A DNA stretch of 64,000 nucleotides from an uncultured Cohaesibacter sp. (GTDB lineage: Bacteria > Pseudomonadota > Alphaproteobacteria > Rhizobiales > Cohaesibacteraceae), in assembly GCF_963676485.1 (NCBI RefSeq), contig NZ_OY781114.1, positions 3,240,501 to 3,304,500 on the forward strand. Direction: 5' to 3'. Shown here in pieces: positions 43,929 through 52,876 of the stretch. Made by a program: the position numbers and the translations under genes. The notes under the pieces are model-generated. The model worked only from the letters and a program-made list of their open reading frames with translations. It was not told where the DNA came from and made no database searches. Numbering within the stretch: position 1 is the first letter of the stretch; each line of letters begins with the position of its first letter.

Positions 43929-45191
43929 ATGAAGAAATCTTATTTAGCACCGTTGGCCGTTCTGGCGGGGCTTGGAGTGAGCATGCTGCCTGCGATGGCG
44001 TGCGATGTTGAAGTCGGGATGGTTATGGAATTGACCGGTCCGGCTGGCGTTTATGGGCAGGCCGGTGCCAAGGCAGTCGAGATGGCCTTTCGGGACATAA
44101 ACGAAGCGGGTGGCGTTTTGGGCTGTAGCCTCACGGCTGATACGCGCGACAGTCAGAGCCAGGGCAACGTGGCCGTGGATCAGGCGACACAGCTGGTGAA
44201 TATCAAGCATGTGCCGGTTGTCATTGGCGGTATCATTTCCTCGGTTTCCCTGCCGATCCTTACATCCGTAACCGCTCCTGCCAAGGTTGTTCAGGTGTCT
44301 CCGGCTTCTTCTTCTCCGACGCTCACCCAGTTGGGCAAGGAGGGCAAGACTGGCGGCTATTTCTTCCGCACCATCACCTCTGACGCACTGCAGGGTACGG
44401 CTGCGGCACAATATGCGATCGATCAGGGCCTTAAAAAGCTGGCCATCATCCATGTCAATAATGACTTTGGCGTCAACATGATGCGCGAATTTTCCGCCAC
44501 CTTCAAAGCGCTTGGCGGCGAAATCACCTCTGTAACCCCGTATAACGAAAAGCAGGCCAACTATTCCTCTGAAGCCACCGCCGCGCTTTCCGGTGAGCCT
44601 GATGCGCTTTATCTGGTCAGCTATCCTGTTGATGGCGCGACCATCGCCCGCGCCTGGATTTCCAATGGCGGCCCGCAGAAATTCCTGCTCAATGATGGCA
44701 TGAACTCCTCCGACTTCATCAAGGCCGTTGGCGCTCAATATCTCAACCAAGCCTATGGCACGTCCTCGGGCACGGATGAGACTGCTTCGACCAAATATTT
44801 TTATGATAATTTCGCTGATTTCTCCGGTGGCATCGCTCCGGATGCTCCGGCCGCCGATCGCTCCTATGATGCGGGCGCCATTGTCGGTCTGGCCATTGCC
44901 AAGGCAGGCGAAGCCAAGGCTGACAAGATCCGCGATGCGATTTTTGACGTCACCGGCACAAAAGGCACGCCGATCTATGCTGGTCCAGAAGAATTCAAGA
45001 AGGCACTGGACCTGATCAAGAAGGGCGAGAAAATTCGTTATGAGGGTGTGATCGGCCCTGTCGGGTTCGATCAGTATGGCGATATCACCGGTCCCTTCCG
45101 TCTCTGGAAGATCTCCGACGGGGCTATTGAGACAACAGGTATGATGCAGGCTGAAGACGTGGCCAAGATCAAGGCCAAAGCCAATCAGTGA
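43929..45191 (+). CDS. ABC transporter substrate-binding protein (LivJ/K-type)
   Basis: A 420-residue type I periplasmic binding protein with a signal peptide (cut after LPAMA, about residue 23). The mature start, VEVGMVMELTGPAGVYGQAGAKAVEMAF, and SPASSSPTLTQLGKEGKTGGYFFRTI (key Ser residues) match amino-acid-type ligand sites. AGGAG precedes the ATG. As the binding partner of LivGFHM on the other strand, it completes the importer. It ends its operon, followed by a terminator. Confidence 0.9.
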   Translation: MKKSYLAPLAVLAGLGVSMLPAMACDVEVGMVMELTGPAGVYGQAGAKAVEMAFRDINEAGGVLGCSLTADTRDSQSQGNVAVDQATQLVNIKHVPVVIGGIISSVSLPILTSVTAPAKVVQVSPASSSPTLTQLGKEGKTGGYFFRTITSDALQGTAAAQYAIDQGLKKLAIIHVNNDFGVNMMREFSATFKALGGEITSVTPYNEKQANYSSEATAALSGEPDALYLVSYPVDGATIARAWISNGGPQKFLLNDGMNSSDFIKAVGAQYLNQAYGTSSGTDETASTKYFYDNFADFSGGIAPDAPAADRSYDAGAIVGLAIAKAGEAKADKIRDAIFDVTGTKGTPIYAGPEEFKKALDLIKKGEKIRYEGVIGPVGFDQYGDITGPFRLWKISDGAIETTGMMQAEDVAKIKAKANQ

Positions 45192-45214
45192 TCTGAAATT
45201 GATGCTTGAGACTG

Positions 45215-45247
45215 AAAGGCTGGAGGGTTTCCTCCGGCCTTTTTTTT
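45215..45247 (+). terminator. Rho-independent terminator after the binding-protein gene
   Basis: AAAGGCTGGAGG and CCTCCGGCCTTT pair around GTTT (one mismatch) and run into eight T. A run of twelve G follows at once (45248-45259). Confidence 0.85.
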
Positions 45248-45286
45248 GGGGGGGGGGGGCTACCGGCCAAACATCGCCGGATGGGG

Positions 45287-46216
45287 CTAGATTTGGTCTT
45301 CAAGTGGCACCGGGATGATCGAGCCGGGCACAGTGCATTCGTCGATCTGGTCTCGCAGCATGTCGACGAGCGTGTTGACCATGGGGTCGGGATCATCTTC
45401 ACAGTGACGGATGACGCCGAATGATACCCAACGCTCGGGAACCAGTGGTCTTGTTGTTACAAGGGTCTGGTCCATTGCCAGCGTGCTGAGGCGATCTATG
45501 ATGGTCAGCCCTGCGCCATGGGCTACCAGATGCTCTGTAATCTGGGATGTTCCCGCAAGAATTTCCTTTTCGATCCGGATGCTCTGCGCATCGAACATCA
45601 TGTCGGTCTGGCGTCGCAGCAGCATACCCGGAAAGTTCTGTACCAGCGTTTCGCTTACCAGATCCTCCAGTGTTATATGGGACTTTTTGGTAAAGGGGTG
45701 GTCTGTCGGCATCAGCACTTCAAATACGGCCCGGACCAGCGGAGTGCTTCTGGCCGAGCGAAAACTGATAGGCACATTGCCAAAGCTGAGATCATATTCC
45801 CGCCCGTTGATCCAGCTCTCAATATCGCGGTGGGATCGCACATCCAGCGATAGTTTGACCTCGGGATATTCCTTTGAGAATCGCGCCACGCTTGGTGCTA
45901 CGACCGAAAGTGCGGTGCGGGGCATGGTCACCATTCTCAGGCGCTTGGGTCGATGGGCGCGGATTTCGTCGGCAATGGCGGGGATTTCCCTAAGGCCTGC
46001 GAGAATGCGATGCGCCTCGCGGTTGAAGGCTGCGCCTTCTTCCGTCAGGTGGAGGCGCTTCTTCTCGCGCTTGAACAAGGTCAGCCGCAACTCTGCTTCC
46101 AGAATGGCAATCAGGCGGCTGACGGCCGGCTGGCTTAGATGCATGGCGCGGGCTGCTCCGCTGACCGAGCCTTCTGTAATCACCGCCTGAAATGCCATTA
46201 AGGCCTTGATGTTCAT
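45287..46216 (-). CDS. LysR-family transcriptional regulator
   Basis: A 309-residue protein with an N-terminal winged helix (about 1-60; GSVSGAARAMHLSQPAVSRLIAILE) and a two-lobe inducer-binding domain (about 90-300). It is divergent from the alpha/beta hydrolase and DcuC genes, the usual place for a LysR activator of those genes. The intergenic region 46217-46364 is AT-rich and would hold the binding site; I could not pick one T-N11-A box with confidence. Confidence 0.9.
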   Translation of the reverse strand: MNIKALMAFQAVITEGSVSGAARAMHLSQPAVSRLIAILEAELRLTLFKREKKRLHLTEEGAAFNREAHRILAGLREIPAIADEIRAHRPKRLRMVTMPRTALSVVAPSVARFSKEYPEVKLSLDVRSHRDIESWINGREYDLSFGNVPISFRSARSTPLVRAVFEVLMPTDHPFTKKSHITLEDLVSETLVQNFPGMLLRRQTDMMFDAQSIRIEKEILAGTSQITEHLVAHGAGLTIIDRLSTLAMDQTLVTTRPLVPERWVSFGVIRHCEDDPDPMVNTLVDMLRDQIDECTVPGSIIPVPLEDQI

Positions 46217-46364
46217 TCTATAACCAGTCTAATATTAGTAAATTTTATATTATTATATAGTATATGCATAAGCGCTATAACTCAATAAGAACTATATTGG
46301 TCGGAAGTCATTTGTCCCCGCATTTGTCTGCCTTATTTGTCCCGCACTTAAAGACGAGTCCCCA

Positions 46365-47231
46365 ATGTCAGTTCCTACTCCTCGCCCGAGAAACGTTGGC
46401 GCCCTTATGGAGCGTCTTCACGAGCGCCAGACCATTGACGTCAATGGTTTGGCGTTATCCTACCGTTCCATGGGTGAGGGCATGCCGATCCTGTTTCTGC
46501 ATGGCCTTTTAGGCAGCGCTGACAGCTGGGTACTACAGTTGCTCGGCCTTTCGAATCGCTATCGGGTGATCTCGTGGGATGCCCCCGGCTATGGTCAGTC
46601 CGATGGCGTGAAAGACCCTGATATCGATCTGTTCATAGAGCAATTGCAGGGCTTCATCTCGGAACTCGGGCTTGAGGCTCCTGTTTTGGTCGGCCATTCC
46701 ATGGGCGGCGTGTTGGCAGCCCGGCTGGCGGCAGCCCCCCGTCAGCCGGTCTCCCGGCTTGTTCTTTCCTGCACCCATCCCGGCTATGGCGCCCCAATTG
46801 ACACACCGCCCACCCAAAAACTTCAGGACCGTATGGTGGCGCTCAAGGAACAGGGGCCGGTCGCCTATGGTCGCGAGAGGGCGGGCAATATGGTTGCCCA
46901 TCCGATTGATCCTTTCTTGCTGGAGGTGGCCGCACATGTGGCTGCCGGAACGCGCTCTGACGGGCTTTTTACGGCAACCCGCATGCTGCAATTTGCCGAC
47001 CTGCGCCCGCATTACCAACATATCAGTATACCCACCAAGGTGCTGTTTGCAGAACGTGATCCTGTCGTTCTGCCCGCTCTTAGCGCTGAGCTGAAAGAGC
47101 TTACGCCTTTTGCGTCCCACGAAATATTGCCCAATGTCGGCCATGCTCCCTATCTGGAGGATGCAGACAGCTATGAAAGGGCAATAACCACGTTTCTCAA
47201 TGAAGAAACGGATTTGACAGAAGCGCACTAG
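46365..47231 (+). CDS. Alpha/beta hydrolase
   Basis: A 288-residue alpha/beta-hydrolase-fold protein. The oxyanion HGLLGSADSW is at about 46, the nucleophile Ser in GHSMGG (about 107), the acid in AERDPV (about 230) and the catalytic His in GHAPYLE (about 265). It has no signal peptide. Substrates could be esters, amides or C-C bonds of diketones. It is divergent from LysR and upstream of dcuC, so it may release a C4 acid or an amino acid derivative. An internal ATG at 46407 is an alternative start. Confidence 0.82.
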   Translation: MSVPTPRPRNVGALMERLHERQTIDVNGLALSYRSMGEGMPILFLHGLLGSADSWVLQLLGLSNRYRVISWDAPGYGQSDGVKDPDIDLFIEQLQGFISELGLEAPVLVGHSMGGVLAARLAAAPRQPVSRLVLSCTHPGYGAPIDTPPTQKLQDRMVALKEQGPVAYGRERAGNMVAHPIDPFLLEVAAHVAAGTRSDGLFTATRMLQFADLRPHYQHISIPTKVLFAERDPVVLPALSAELKELTPFASHEILPNVGHAPYLEDADSYERAITTFLNEETDLTEAH

Positions 47232-47387
47232 CTCGAATTAGGGCGCTTCTTTTGTCCCGCACTTAGCCGTTTCAGAGTGAAGCCTTTTGCAGGGGCCTCT
47301 GATGCTACGGCGCACAAATCATTTTCAATAGTATCGTGTTCATGCCGACGGACCATGGCTTTGAGCGCGACAAAAAGGAGAACATCC

Positions 47388-48761
47388 ATGACCGGATTTC
47401 TAATCGGGCTTGTGATTACTTTGCTGGTGGCTTGGCTCATCATCAAGAAATATCAGGCCCACACCGTGTTGCTGATCGCAGGGTTACTGCTGCTCAGCCT
47501 CACGCTGCTGGTGCAGCCAGAGACGTCTATTCTATTCAAGAATGCCAAGAGCACAGGGCTTTCGCTATTTGACATTTTCGACTATGTTCGCAGCTCTCTT
47601 GCCTATCGCGCCGCTGGTCTTGGCCTGATCATCATGTCTGCCGGTGGCTTCGCCAAATATATGGACCATATCGGTGCAACCGATGCCATGGTTGATGTTG
47701 CAATCCGGCCTCTCAAGCTGCTGAATGCCCCTTATGTTGTTCTGGCTCTGGGCTATGCGGTTGGTCAGGTGCTCAACATCTTCATTCCAAGCGCAGCTGG
47801 TCTTGCCATGCTTTTGTTGGTGACCTTCTTCCCGACGTTGGTGCGTTTGGGGGTCAGCACTGCCGCTGCCGCTGCGATGATTGGTACCACAGCCGTGCTC
47901 GACCTTGGTCCGGCGTCCGGTGCTTCCAACCTGGCCGCCAAAACGTCCGAACTTGATGTGGCTGTCTATTTCGCCCAGCATCAGATTCCGGTGGGCATTG
48001 CGGCGGTCATCGTCATTTCATTGCTGACCTATGTGTCTGGACGCTATTTCGATGGCAAGGCCGGTCATGTGGCCACAGCTGAAGATGCCAACAAGGTTTC
48101 TGAAAATGAAAGCGTCAAACGGGCCCCTACTTTCTATGCCCTGCTGCCGATCATTCCATTGTCCCTGATCCTGATCTTCTCCAAGCTGCTCATCAGTTCC
48201 GTGAAGCTCAATGTGGTTACGGCCATGATCATCGGCGCTTTGTTTGCCTTTGTGTGCGAGCTTATCCGGCATCGCAATGGCAAGGAAGTTGCCAAGGGCT
48301 TCATGGCTTTCTTCGATGGCATGGGCAAAATGTTTGCTCGCATCGTCAGCCTGATCGTTTGTGCGGAAGTTTTTGCTGCCGGTCTGCAGACCATCGGCAT
48401 GGTCAACTTCCTCATTGAAGCATCCCAGAATGCCGGTTTCGGTATCACCGCCATGACCATTGTCATGTGCCTGATGGTTACCGTGATTGCTGTCATTACA
48501 GGGTCGGGGAATGCTGCCTTCTTCTCCTTTGGGCATCTGGCTCCGAATATCGCATCCAGCTTCGGTGCAACGGCTGTGTCCATGCTGCTGCCGATGCAGC
48601 TGGTTGCCGGTCTGGCGCGTTCCATGTCTCCGGTCGCTGGCGTCATCATTGCCGTGAGTGATGCAGGCAATTGTACCCCGATCGACATCGTCAAGCGCAC
48701 CGCAATGCCGGTGCTAGGCGGGATCGTAACCGTGGTCCTCATTTCCGTAATCTTTGCCTAA
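47388..48761 (+). CDS. dcuC: DcuC-family C4-dicarboxylate transporter
   Basis: A 457-residue membrane protein with about 12 helices. I start at the ATG at 47388, preceded by AAGGAG; upstream in-frame sequence is noncoding. Features of the family include IIMSAGGFAKYMDHIGATDAM, NIFIPSAAGLAMLLLVTFFP and the C-terminal CTPIDIVKRTAMPV. Known: DcuC exchanges or exports succinate, fumarate and related acids. It lies between the hydrolase and the M20 peptidase, and a hairpin follows at 48781. Confidence 0.85.
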   Translation: MTGFLIGLVITLLVAWLIIKKYQAHTVLLIAGLLLLSLTLLVQPETSILFKNAKSTGLSLFDIFDYVRSSLAYRAAGLGLIIMSAGGFAKYMDHIGATDAMVDVAIRPLKLLNAPYVVLALGYAVGQVLNIFIPSAAGLAMLLLVTFFPTLVRLGVSTAAAAAMIGTTAVLDLGPASGASNLAAKTSELDVAVYFAQHQIPVGIAAVIVISLLTYVSGRYFDGKAGHVATAEDANKVSENESVKRAPTFYALLPIIPLSLILIFSKLLISSVKLNVVTAMIIGALFAFVCELIRHRNGKEVAKGFMAFFDGMGKMFARIVSLIVCAEVFAAGLQTIGMVNFLIEASQNAGFGITAMTIVMCLMVTVIAVITGSGNAAFFSFGHLAPNIASSFGATAVSMLLPMQLVAGLARSMSPVAGVIIAVSDAGNCTPIDIVKRTAMPVLGGIVTVVLISVIFA

Positions 48762-48780
48762 GAATTACGCCTAGATAACG

Positions 48781-48809
48781 GGGAAGTGGGCCTTCTCACT
48801 TCCCTTCTT
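48781..48809 (+). terminator. Hairpin terminator after dcuC
   Basis: GGGAAGTG and CACTTCCC pair around an 8-base loop and are followed by the pyrimidine run TTCTTCT, 20 bp after the dcuC stop. It is moderate in strength, so the M20 gene may still be partly read through. Confidence 0.6.
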
Positions 48810-48874
48810 CTCCCCATTCCCAATCTGTGAAATCGACTGGCTTCCTTTGGGGATCTGGTCTGAAAGAGACGACT

Positions 48875-50011
48875 ATGAGCAGGACACCACTTGATATCGA
48901 GAGCTATCTCCAAGACCTTGAAAATCTGGTCAATATCGATAGTGGCAGCCATGACAGGGCCGGCGTTCTTAAGGTTTCTGAGTTTTTTGCCGAGGAATTC
49001 AAAAAGCTTGGTTGGAAGGTTTCCAGTCATGAGGTTGATGACGCTCTGGCGCCTTGTCTGGAAATACACAGTCCCGGTGCCGGAGATACATTCGATATCC
49101 TCATTCTGGGCCATATGGATACGGTGTTCCCCAAGGGGACCGTGGCGGAAAGGCCCTTTCGCATTGAGGACGGGCGGGCTTATGGCCCCGGCGTCATGGA
49201 TATGAAGGCTGGTGATCTATATGCGCTCTATCTGGCGCGCACTCTGCATGAAACCGGGGAAGACATGCCCTCCATCTGCGTTGCGTTCAACAGCCATGAG
49301 GAAATTGGCTCCCGCAAGGCCCGGCCATGGATCGAGGCGCTTGCCGCAAAAAGCAAACGGGCCTTCATCCTAGAGCCCGGGCGCGTCAATGGCGATCTTG
49401 TCTATGAGCGTAAGGGTTGTAGCCGCTATCATCTGGAATTTCATGGCAAGGCGGCGCATTCTGGTGTCGATCCGCAAAATGGGGTCAGCGCAATCAACGA
49501 ACTAGCCCATTGGGTCTTGGAACTGCACAAGCTGACCAACTTCGACGAAGGCCTCAATTTGAATGTCGGTCTGGTTTCCGGCGGCAATTCTGTCAATGCC
49601 ATTGCCGAGCGGGCCGAAGCCGAAGTCGACGTGCGGCTCGTGACCATCGAACAGGCGCAGCGGGTGCAGGATCGCATTGACGCAATGCAGAAAGCGCCTT
49701 TCACCAAAGGTGTGCGCGTTGACATAAGCGGAGGCATGACACGCCCGCCGATGAATGCGACCGAAGAAACCCACGCCCTTTGCAGACGCATCGATGCTGT
49801 TGGTAAACGGCTGGATATCCAGTTTGGCTGGCAGAAAACCGGTGGCGGGTCGGATGGCAATTTCACCGCTTCGCTCGGGCTGCCCACCATTGACGGTATG
49901 GGACCGATCGGAGGGCGTGCGCACAGCCGCGAGGAATATCTCGAAGTGGACAGCATCGCCGAGCGTTTTGCCCTGCTTGTCGACATTGTGCGTGATTTCA
50001 AAAACAGCTGA
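48875..50011 (+). CDS. M20-family metallopeptidase (glutamate carboxypeptidase-like)
   Basis: A 378-residue two-zinc amidohydrolase started at the ATG at 48875. Zinc ligands are His and Asp in LILGHMDTVF and in GPGVMDMKAG, Glu in NSHEEIGS, and a C-terminal His in GGRAHSREEYLE. The dimerisation domain (about 175-285) has the His motif GKAAHSGVDPQNGVSAI. It fits the CPG2 group, which releases C-terminal Glu or similar residues from acylated or folyl-like compounds. Next to aspartase and DcuC, an N-acyl-aspartate or aspartyl peptide is a fair guess. Confidence 0.85.
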   Translation: MSRTPLDIESYLQDLENLVNIDSGSHDRAGVLKVSEFFAEEFKKLGWKVSSHEVDDALAPCLEIHSPGAGDTFDILILGHMDTVFPKGTVAERPFRIEDGRAYGPGVMDMKAGDLYALYLARTLHETGEDMPSICVAFNSHEEIGSRKARPWIEALAAKSKRAFILEPGRVNGDLVYERKGCSRYHLEFHGKAAHSGVDPQNGVSAINELAHWVLELHKLTNFDEGLNLNVGLVSGGNSVNAIAERAEAEVDVRLVTIEQAQRVQDRIDAMQKAPFTKGVRVDISGGMTRPPMNATEETHALCRRIDAVGKRLDIQFGWQKTGGGSDGNFTASLGLPTIDGMGPIGGRAHSREEYLEVDSIAERFALLVDIVRDFKNS

Positions 50012-50056
50012 TCCGGCCCCTTAGATCCCACTTTCGTGCCGCCGGATCAGGCTGCG

Positions 50057-50131
50057 ACCCTGTCTGTATTCCTGATTATACAGACAGGGTTTCCTCTGAG
50101 CTCCCCTTCTGCTCCTTGTCAGAAGGGGAGC
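50057..50131 (+). terminator. Two hairpins after the M20 gene; the first is a likely terminator
   Basis: ACCCTGTCTGTAT and ATACAGACAGGGT form a perfect 13-bp stem (50057-50090) followed by TTCC. A second perfect 12-bp stem, GCTCCCCTTCTG/CAGAAGGGGAGC, spans 50100-50131 without a T-run. Together they separate the M20 gene from the aspartase gene. Confidence 0.65.
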
Positions 50132-50283
50132 CACGTTTCTTCCCCCGACCCCTTCAGGGCCGCTCGAAGCCCTCTTCATGTGGTGCATGGTTGATCTCAT
50201 CCGCATGAAGCATGAGACCATGTGCCGTTTGGCACCCTTATGAGGTGCGTCCGGAAAAGACCCCTCATTGCCCAATTTTCTAT

Positions 50284-52167
50284 ATGAGCAGACAAATGAA
50301 AATCGAAAACAGTATTCTCCGACAGGCCGCGCTCAACGCGGGCATCGGAGCTGAGGAACTGGCCGTCTTCTTTTCAGAAGGCAAAGTGGTCACCTATCAG
50401 GCCAATGAATGGATCTTTCAGGAATCCACGCCACGCCTTTGGGCCGGGGTCATTCTGGAAGGGGATCTGGAACTTGTTCGCGGTCTGCATGGGGCCTCTC
50501 GCAAAATCGGAACCATGATTGCCGGAGCGTTGATCGCCGAGGGTGCCTTTCTGGAAGGGGATGCTCATTCCAATGGGGCCTTCACGCGCAATGGTGTGAA
50601 AATTTGGCAAATCTCTCGCGAGCGGATCGAAGACATCAAGGCCAACCAGCCCGAGCTGTTTTACAAGATCGTCTCGCAGATCGCTGTTGGCATCAATCGA
50701 CGCCTGCGCGTGCTGTCCAACACGCTCTACCAGAATAGCAAGCATCTGGATGTTGAAATGAGCGGCTTTCGGCAGGAAAGCGACTCGTTGGGCACGCGGG
50801 AAATTTCCGATTCCGTCTATTACGGGGTGCAGACCCAGCGAGCGCTCGAAAACTTCCCGATCTCCGGCGTAAGGCTCAACAATTTCGACCATATGATTGA
50901 AGCGCTGGCCATGGTCAAGAAAGCAGCGGCCTTGGCCAACTACCAGCTTGGCCGTCTTGATGAAGCCCGTATGAAGGCCATTTGCGGCGCTTGTGACGAA
51001 ATTCTGGATGGCAAGCTGCATGCGCACTTTAAGGTCGACATGTTTCAGGGCGGTGCAGGCACATCAACCAACATGAATGCCAATGAGGTGATCGCCAATC
51101 GCGGCCTTGAATTGATGGGGTACGACAAGGGCGACTATCAGCATCTGCATCCCAATGATCATGTGAACTGTTCCCAATCGACCAATGATTCCTACCCCAC
51201 AGCGATCAAGCTGGCGGTGCTGCTTTCCAATCGCAATCTCGTGAGAGCGATGAATGCCTTGCGCGGGGCGTTGGCCCGCAAGGCCGAGGAATTTCAGGAT
51301 GTGCTGAAGATGGGCCGCACGGAGAATCAGGATGCAGTGCCCATGACATTGGGGCAGGAATTCAGCGCCTATGCGGTCATGATCGAAGGGGCCATTGCCT
51401 CATTGGAAGCGGCCGCGCTTGCCATGCAGGCGGTGAATATGGGCGCGACAGCGATCGGTACGGGCATCAATAGCCCCTCAGGTTACGCACCTCTGGTCGT
51501 GGAAAAGCTGTCTGAGGTTAGCGGCTTTTCGCTGCGTCTTGCTCCCAATCTGGTCGAGGCGACGCAGAATGCGGGCAAATTTGTGCAAATGTCGGCAACG
51601 CTGAAGCTGGCCGCGGTGCAAATCTCCAAGATCTGCAATGATTTGCGCTGGCTGTCCTCCGGGCCGCGCTGTGGCCTGAATGAAATCAATCTGCCGCCGA
51701 TGCAACCGGGTTCTTCCATTATGCCGGGTAAGGTGAATCCGGTCATTCCGGAGTTGGTCAACCAGATCTGCTATCAGGTCATGGGGTATGACAGCGTGGT
51801 GTCCATGGCTGCCGAAGCAAGCGAACTGGAGCTTTGCATGGGCGAGCCGCTCATTGCCTATGATCTTCTGCATGGCATGATGATCCTCAAGAATGGCTGC
51901 GTTACGCTCGCCTCTCGGTGTGTGGAAGGCATTGAAGCCAACCGCGATGTCTGCCTTGGCTATGTGCAATCGAGCATCGGACTGGTGACGGCGCTGGTGC
52001 CTCATATTGGTTATGAGCAGTCTGCGGCCATCGCCAAGCAGGCACTCAAGTCCAATGAGTCTGTGTATGATCTGGTGTTGCACAAGAAGCTTCTTTCGCA
52101 GGAAGAGCTTGATGAAATCCTGAAGCCGGAAAACATGACGGACCCCCGCAGTGCTGGTGATGCGTGA
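50284..52167 (+). CDS. aspA: Aspartate ammonia-lyase with N-terminal cyclic-nucleotide-binding-like domain
   Basis: A 627-residue protein. Residues about 20-140 resemble a Crp-type beta-roll (WIFQESTPRLWAGVILEGDLELVRG, then IWQISRERIEDIKANQPELFYKI), although the usual phosphate-binding Arg motif is not seen. Residues about 160-627 are a full aspartase/fumarase-family enzyme with SDSVYYGVQTQRALENF, TNDSYPTAIKLA and the signature GSSIMPGKVNPV. It catalyses L-aspartate to fumarate plus ammonia. Ordinary AspA is about 470 residues, so the extra domain is notable. The start is uncertain (50284 or 50296); neither has a strong ribosome site. Confidence 0.85.
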   Translation: MSRQMKIENSILRQAALNAGIGAEELAVFFSEGKVVTYQANEWIFQESTPRLWAGVILEGDLELVRGLHGASRKIGTMIAGALIAEGAFLEGDAHSNGAFTRNGVKIWQISRERIEDIKANQPELFYKIVSQIAVGINRRLRVLSNTLYQNSKHLDVEMSGFRQESDSLGTREISDSVYYGVQTQRALENFPISGVRLNNFDHMIEALAMVKKAAALANYQLGRLDEARMKAICGACDEILDGKLHAHFKVDMFQGGAGTSTNMNANEVIANRGLELMGYDKGDYQHLHPNDHVNCSQSTNDSYPTAIKLAVLLSNRNLVRAMNALRGALARKAEEFQDVLKMGRTENQDAVPMTLGQEFSAYAVMIEGAIASLEAAALAMQAVNMGATAIGTGINSPSGYAPLVVEKLSEVSGFSLRLAPNLVEATQNAGKFVQMSATLKLAAVQISKICNDLRWLSSGPRCGLNEINLPPMQPGSSIMPGKVNPVIPELVNQICYQVMGYDSVVSMAAEASELELCMGEPLIAYDLLHGMMILKNGCVTLASRCVEGIEANRDVCLGYVQSSIGLVTALVPHIGYEQSAAIAKQALKSNESVYDLVLHKKLLSQEELDEILKPENMTDPRSAGDA

Positions 52168-52201
52168 CTGGCTGAAAAATCCGGTCTTTGAATAGAATGA
52201 C

Positions 52202-52233
52202 AAGGAGGGGGCAAATTGCTTCCCTCCTTTTTG
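52202..52233 (+). terminator. Rho-independent terminator after aspA
   Basis: AAGGAGGG pairs with CCCTCCTT across a 12-base loop, followed by TTT, 35 bp after the aspA stop. Confidence 0.8.
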
Positions 52234-52831
52234 ATATGGCCTGAGCTTGATCTCGTTCCTTCCAGACCAAGACGCAGCCAACAACGACCTGATTGTGTCC
52301 ATGGACATAGTCAGGGGCCGAGGAGGCGTTCTTCTAGCGTCAGCGGGCGGAATGGGCGCCGGGAAACACCGGTCGGAATTCCTGTGATCTTGAAGGCTTC
52401 AGCTATGTCGCCCTTGAGCGTAAAATTGAGAAGTTTTGACTGAATATTTATTAATAAATTCAATAGGTTATTTTCTAACTAGTGCGGTGTTTCAATGAGA
52501 GCTAAGGCGAGAAAGGAAGACCCTCAGCCTTGGCAGATACATTTCCCCAACTTGTTGATCATTTAAATAATTACGTGTAAATACTTATTTCCCCCTATCG
52601 TTTGAGGTGTGTTTGGGCTTCATCTGAGGGTGTTTAGGGGTAGTTAAATTTGCCGAAAATAGTGGTAAGTGTTTGATGTGGCAATTTTGTTGCCATTGCG
52701 ATTTGCGCGTCTGGCGTGTGTCTTTTGGTAAGGTGTCTTTTTACGACTCTTGTCGTTCTTACGGACATGCATTGATGGACGTTTCGCAAAGATTTCAAGT
52801 TCATCGGGCCGAAGGAAAATCGGCCTTTACA

Positions 52832-52847
52832 ATCTTGTATATAAGAT
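52832..52847. promoter_or_regulatory. Candidate operator before the uronate-cluster GntR gene
   Basis: ATCTTGTATATAAGAT matches its own complement at 14 of 16 bases, and a related TTAGATATAC lies just downstream. It is 30 bp before the GntR start and resembles TTGTATACAA-type sites of FCD regulators, so autoregulation and control of the TRAP genes is likely. Confidence 0.5.
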
Positions 52848-52876
52848 ATATTAGATATACCTAAGAGGAGATACCA

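Larger units (their letters stand above)
52168..52876. other. 709-bp gap between the aspartase gene and the uronate cluster
   Basis: It holds the aspA terminator (52202-52233), an AT-rich stretch around 52440-52640, and a probable operator/promoter for the GntR gene (52832-52860). Short frames on both strands have no ribosome sites. I see no RNA gene or mobile element. Confidence 0.45.

Noticed and set aside
51478-52308. 276-aa minus-strand frame at the aspA end
   Set aside because: Antisense to the aspartase signature region; no ribosome site.
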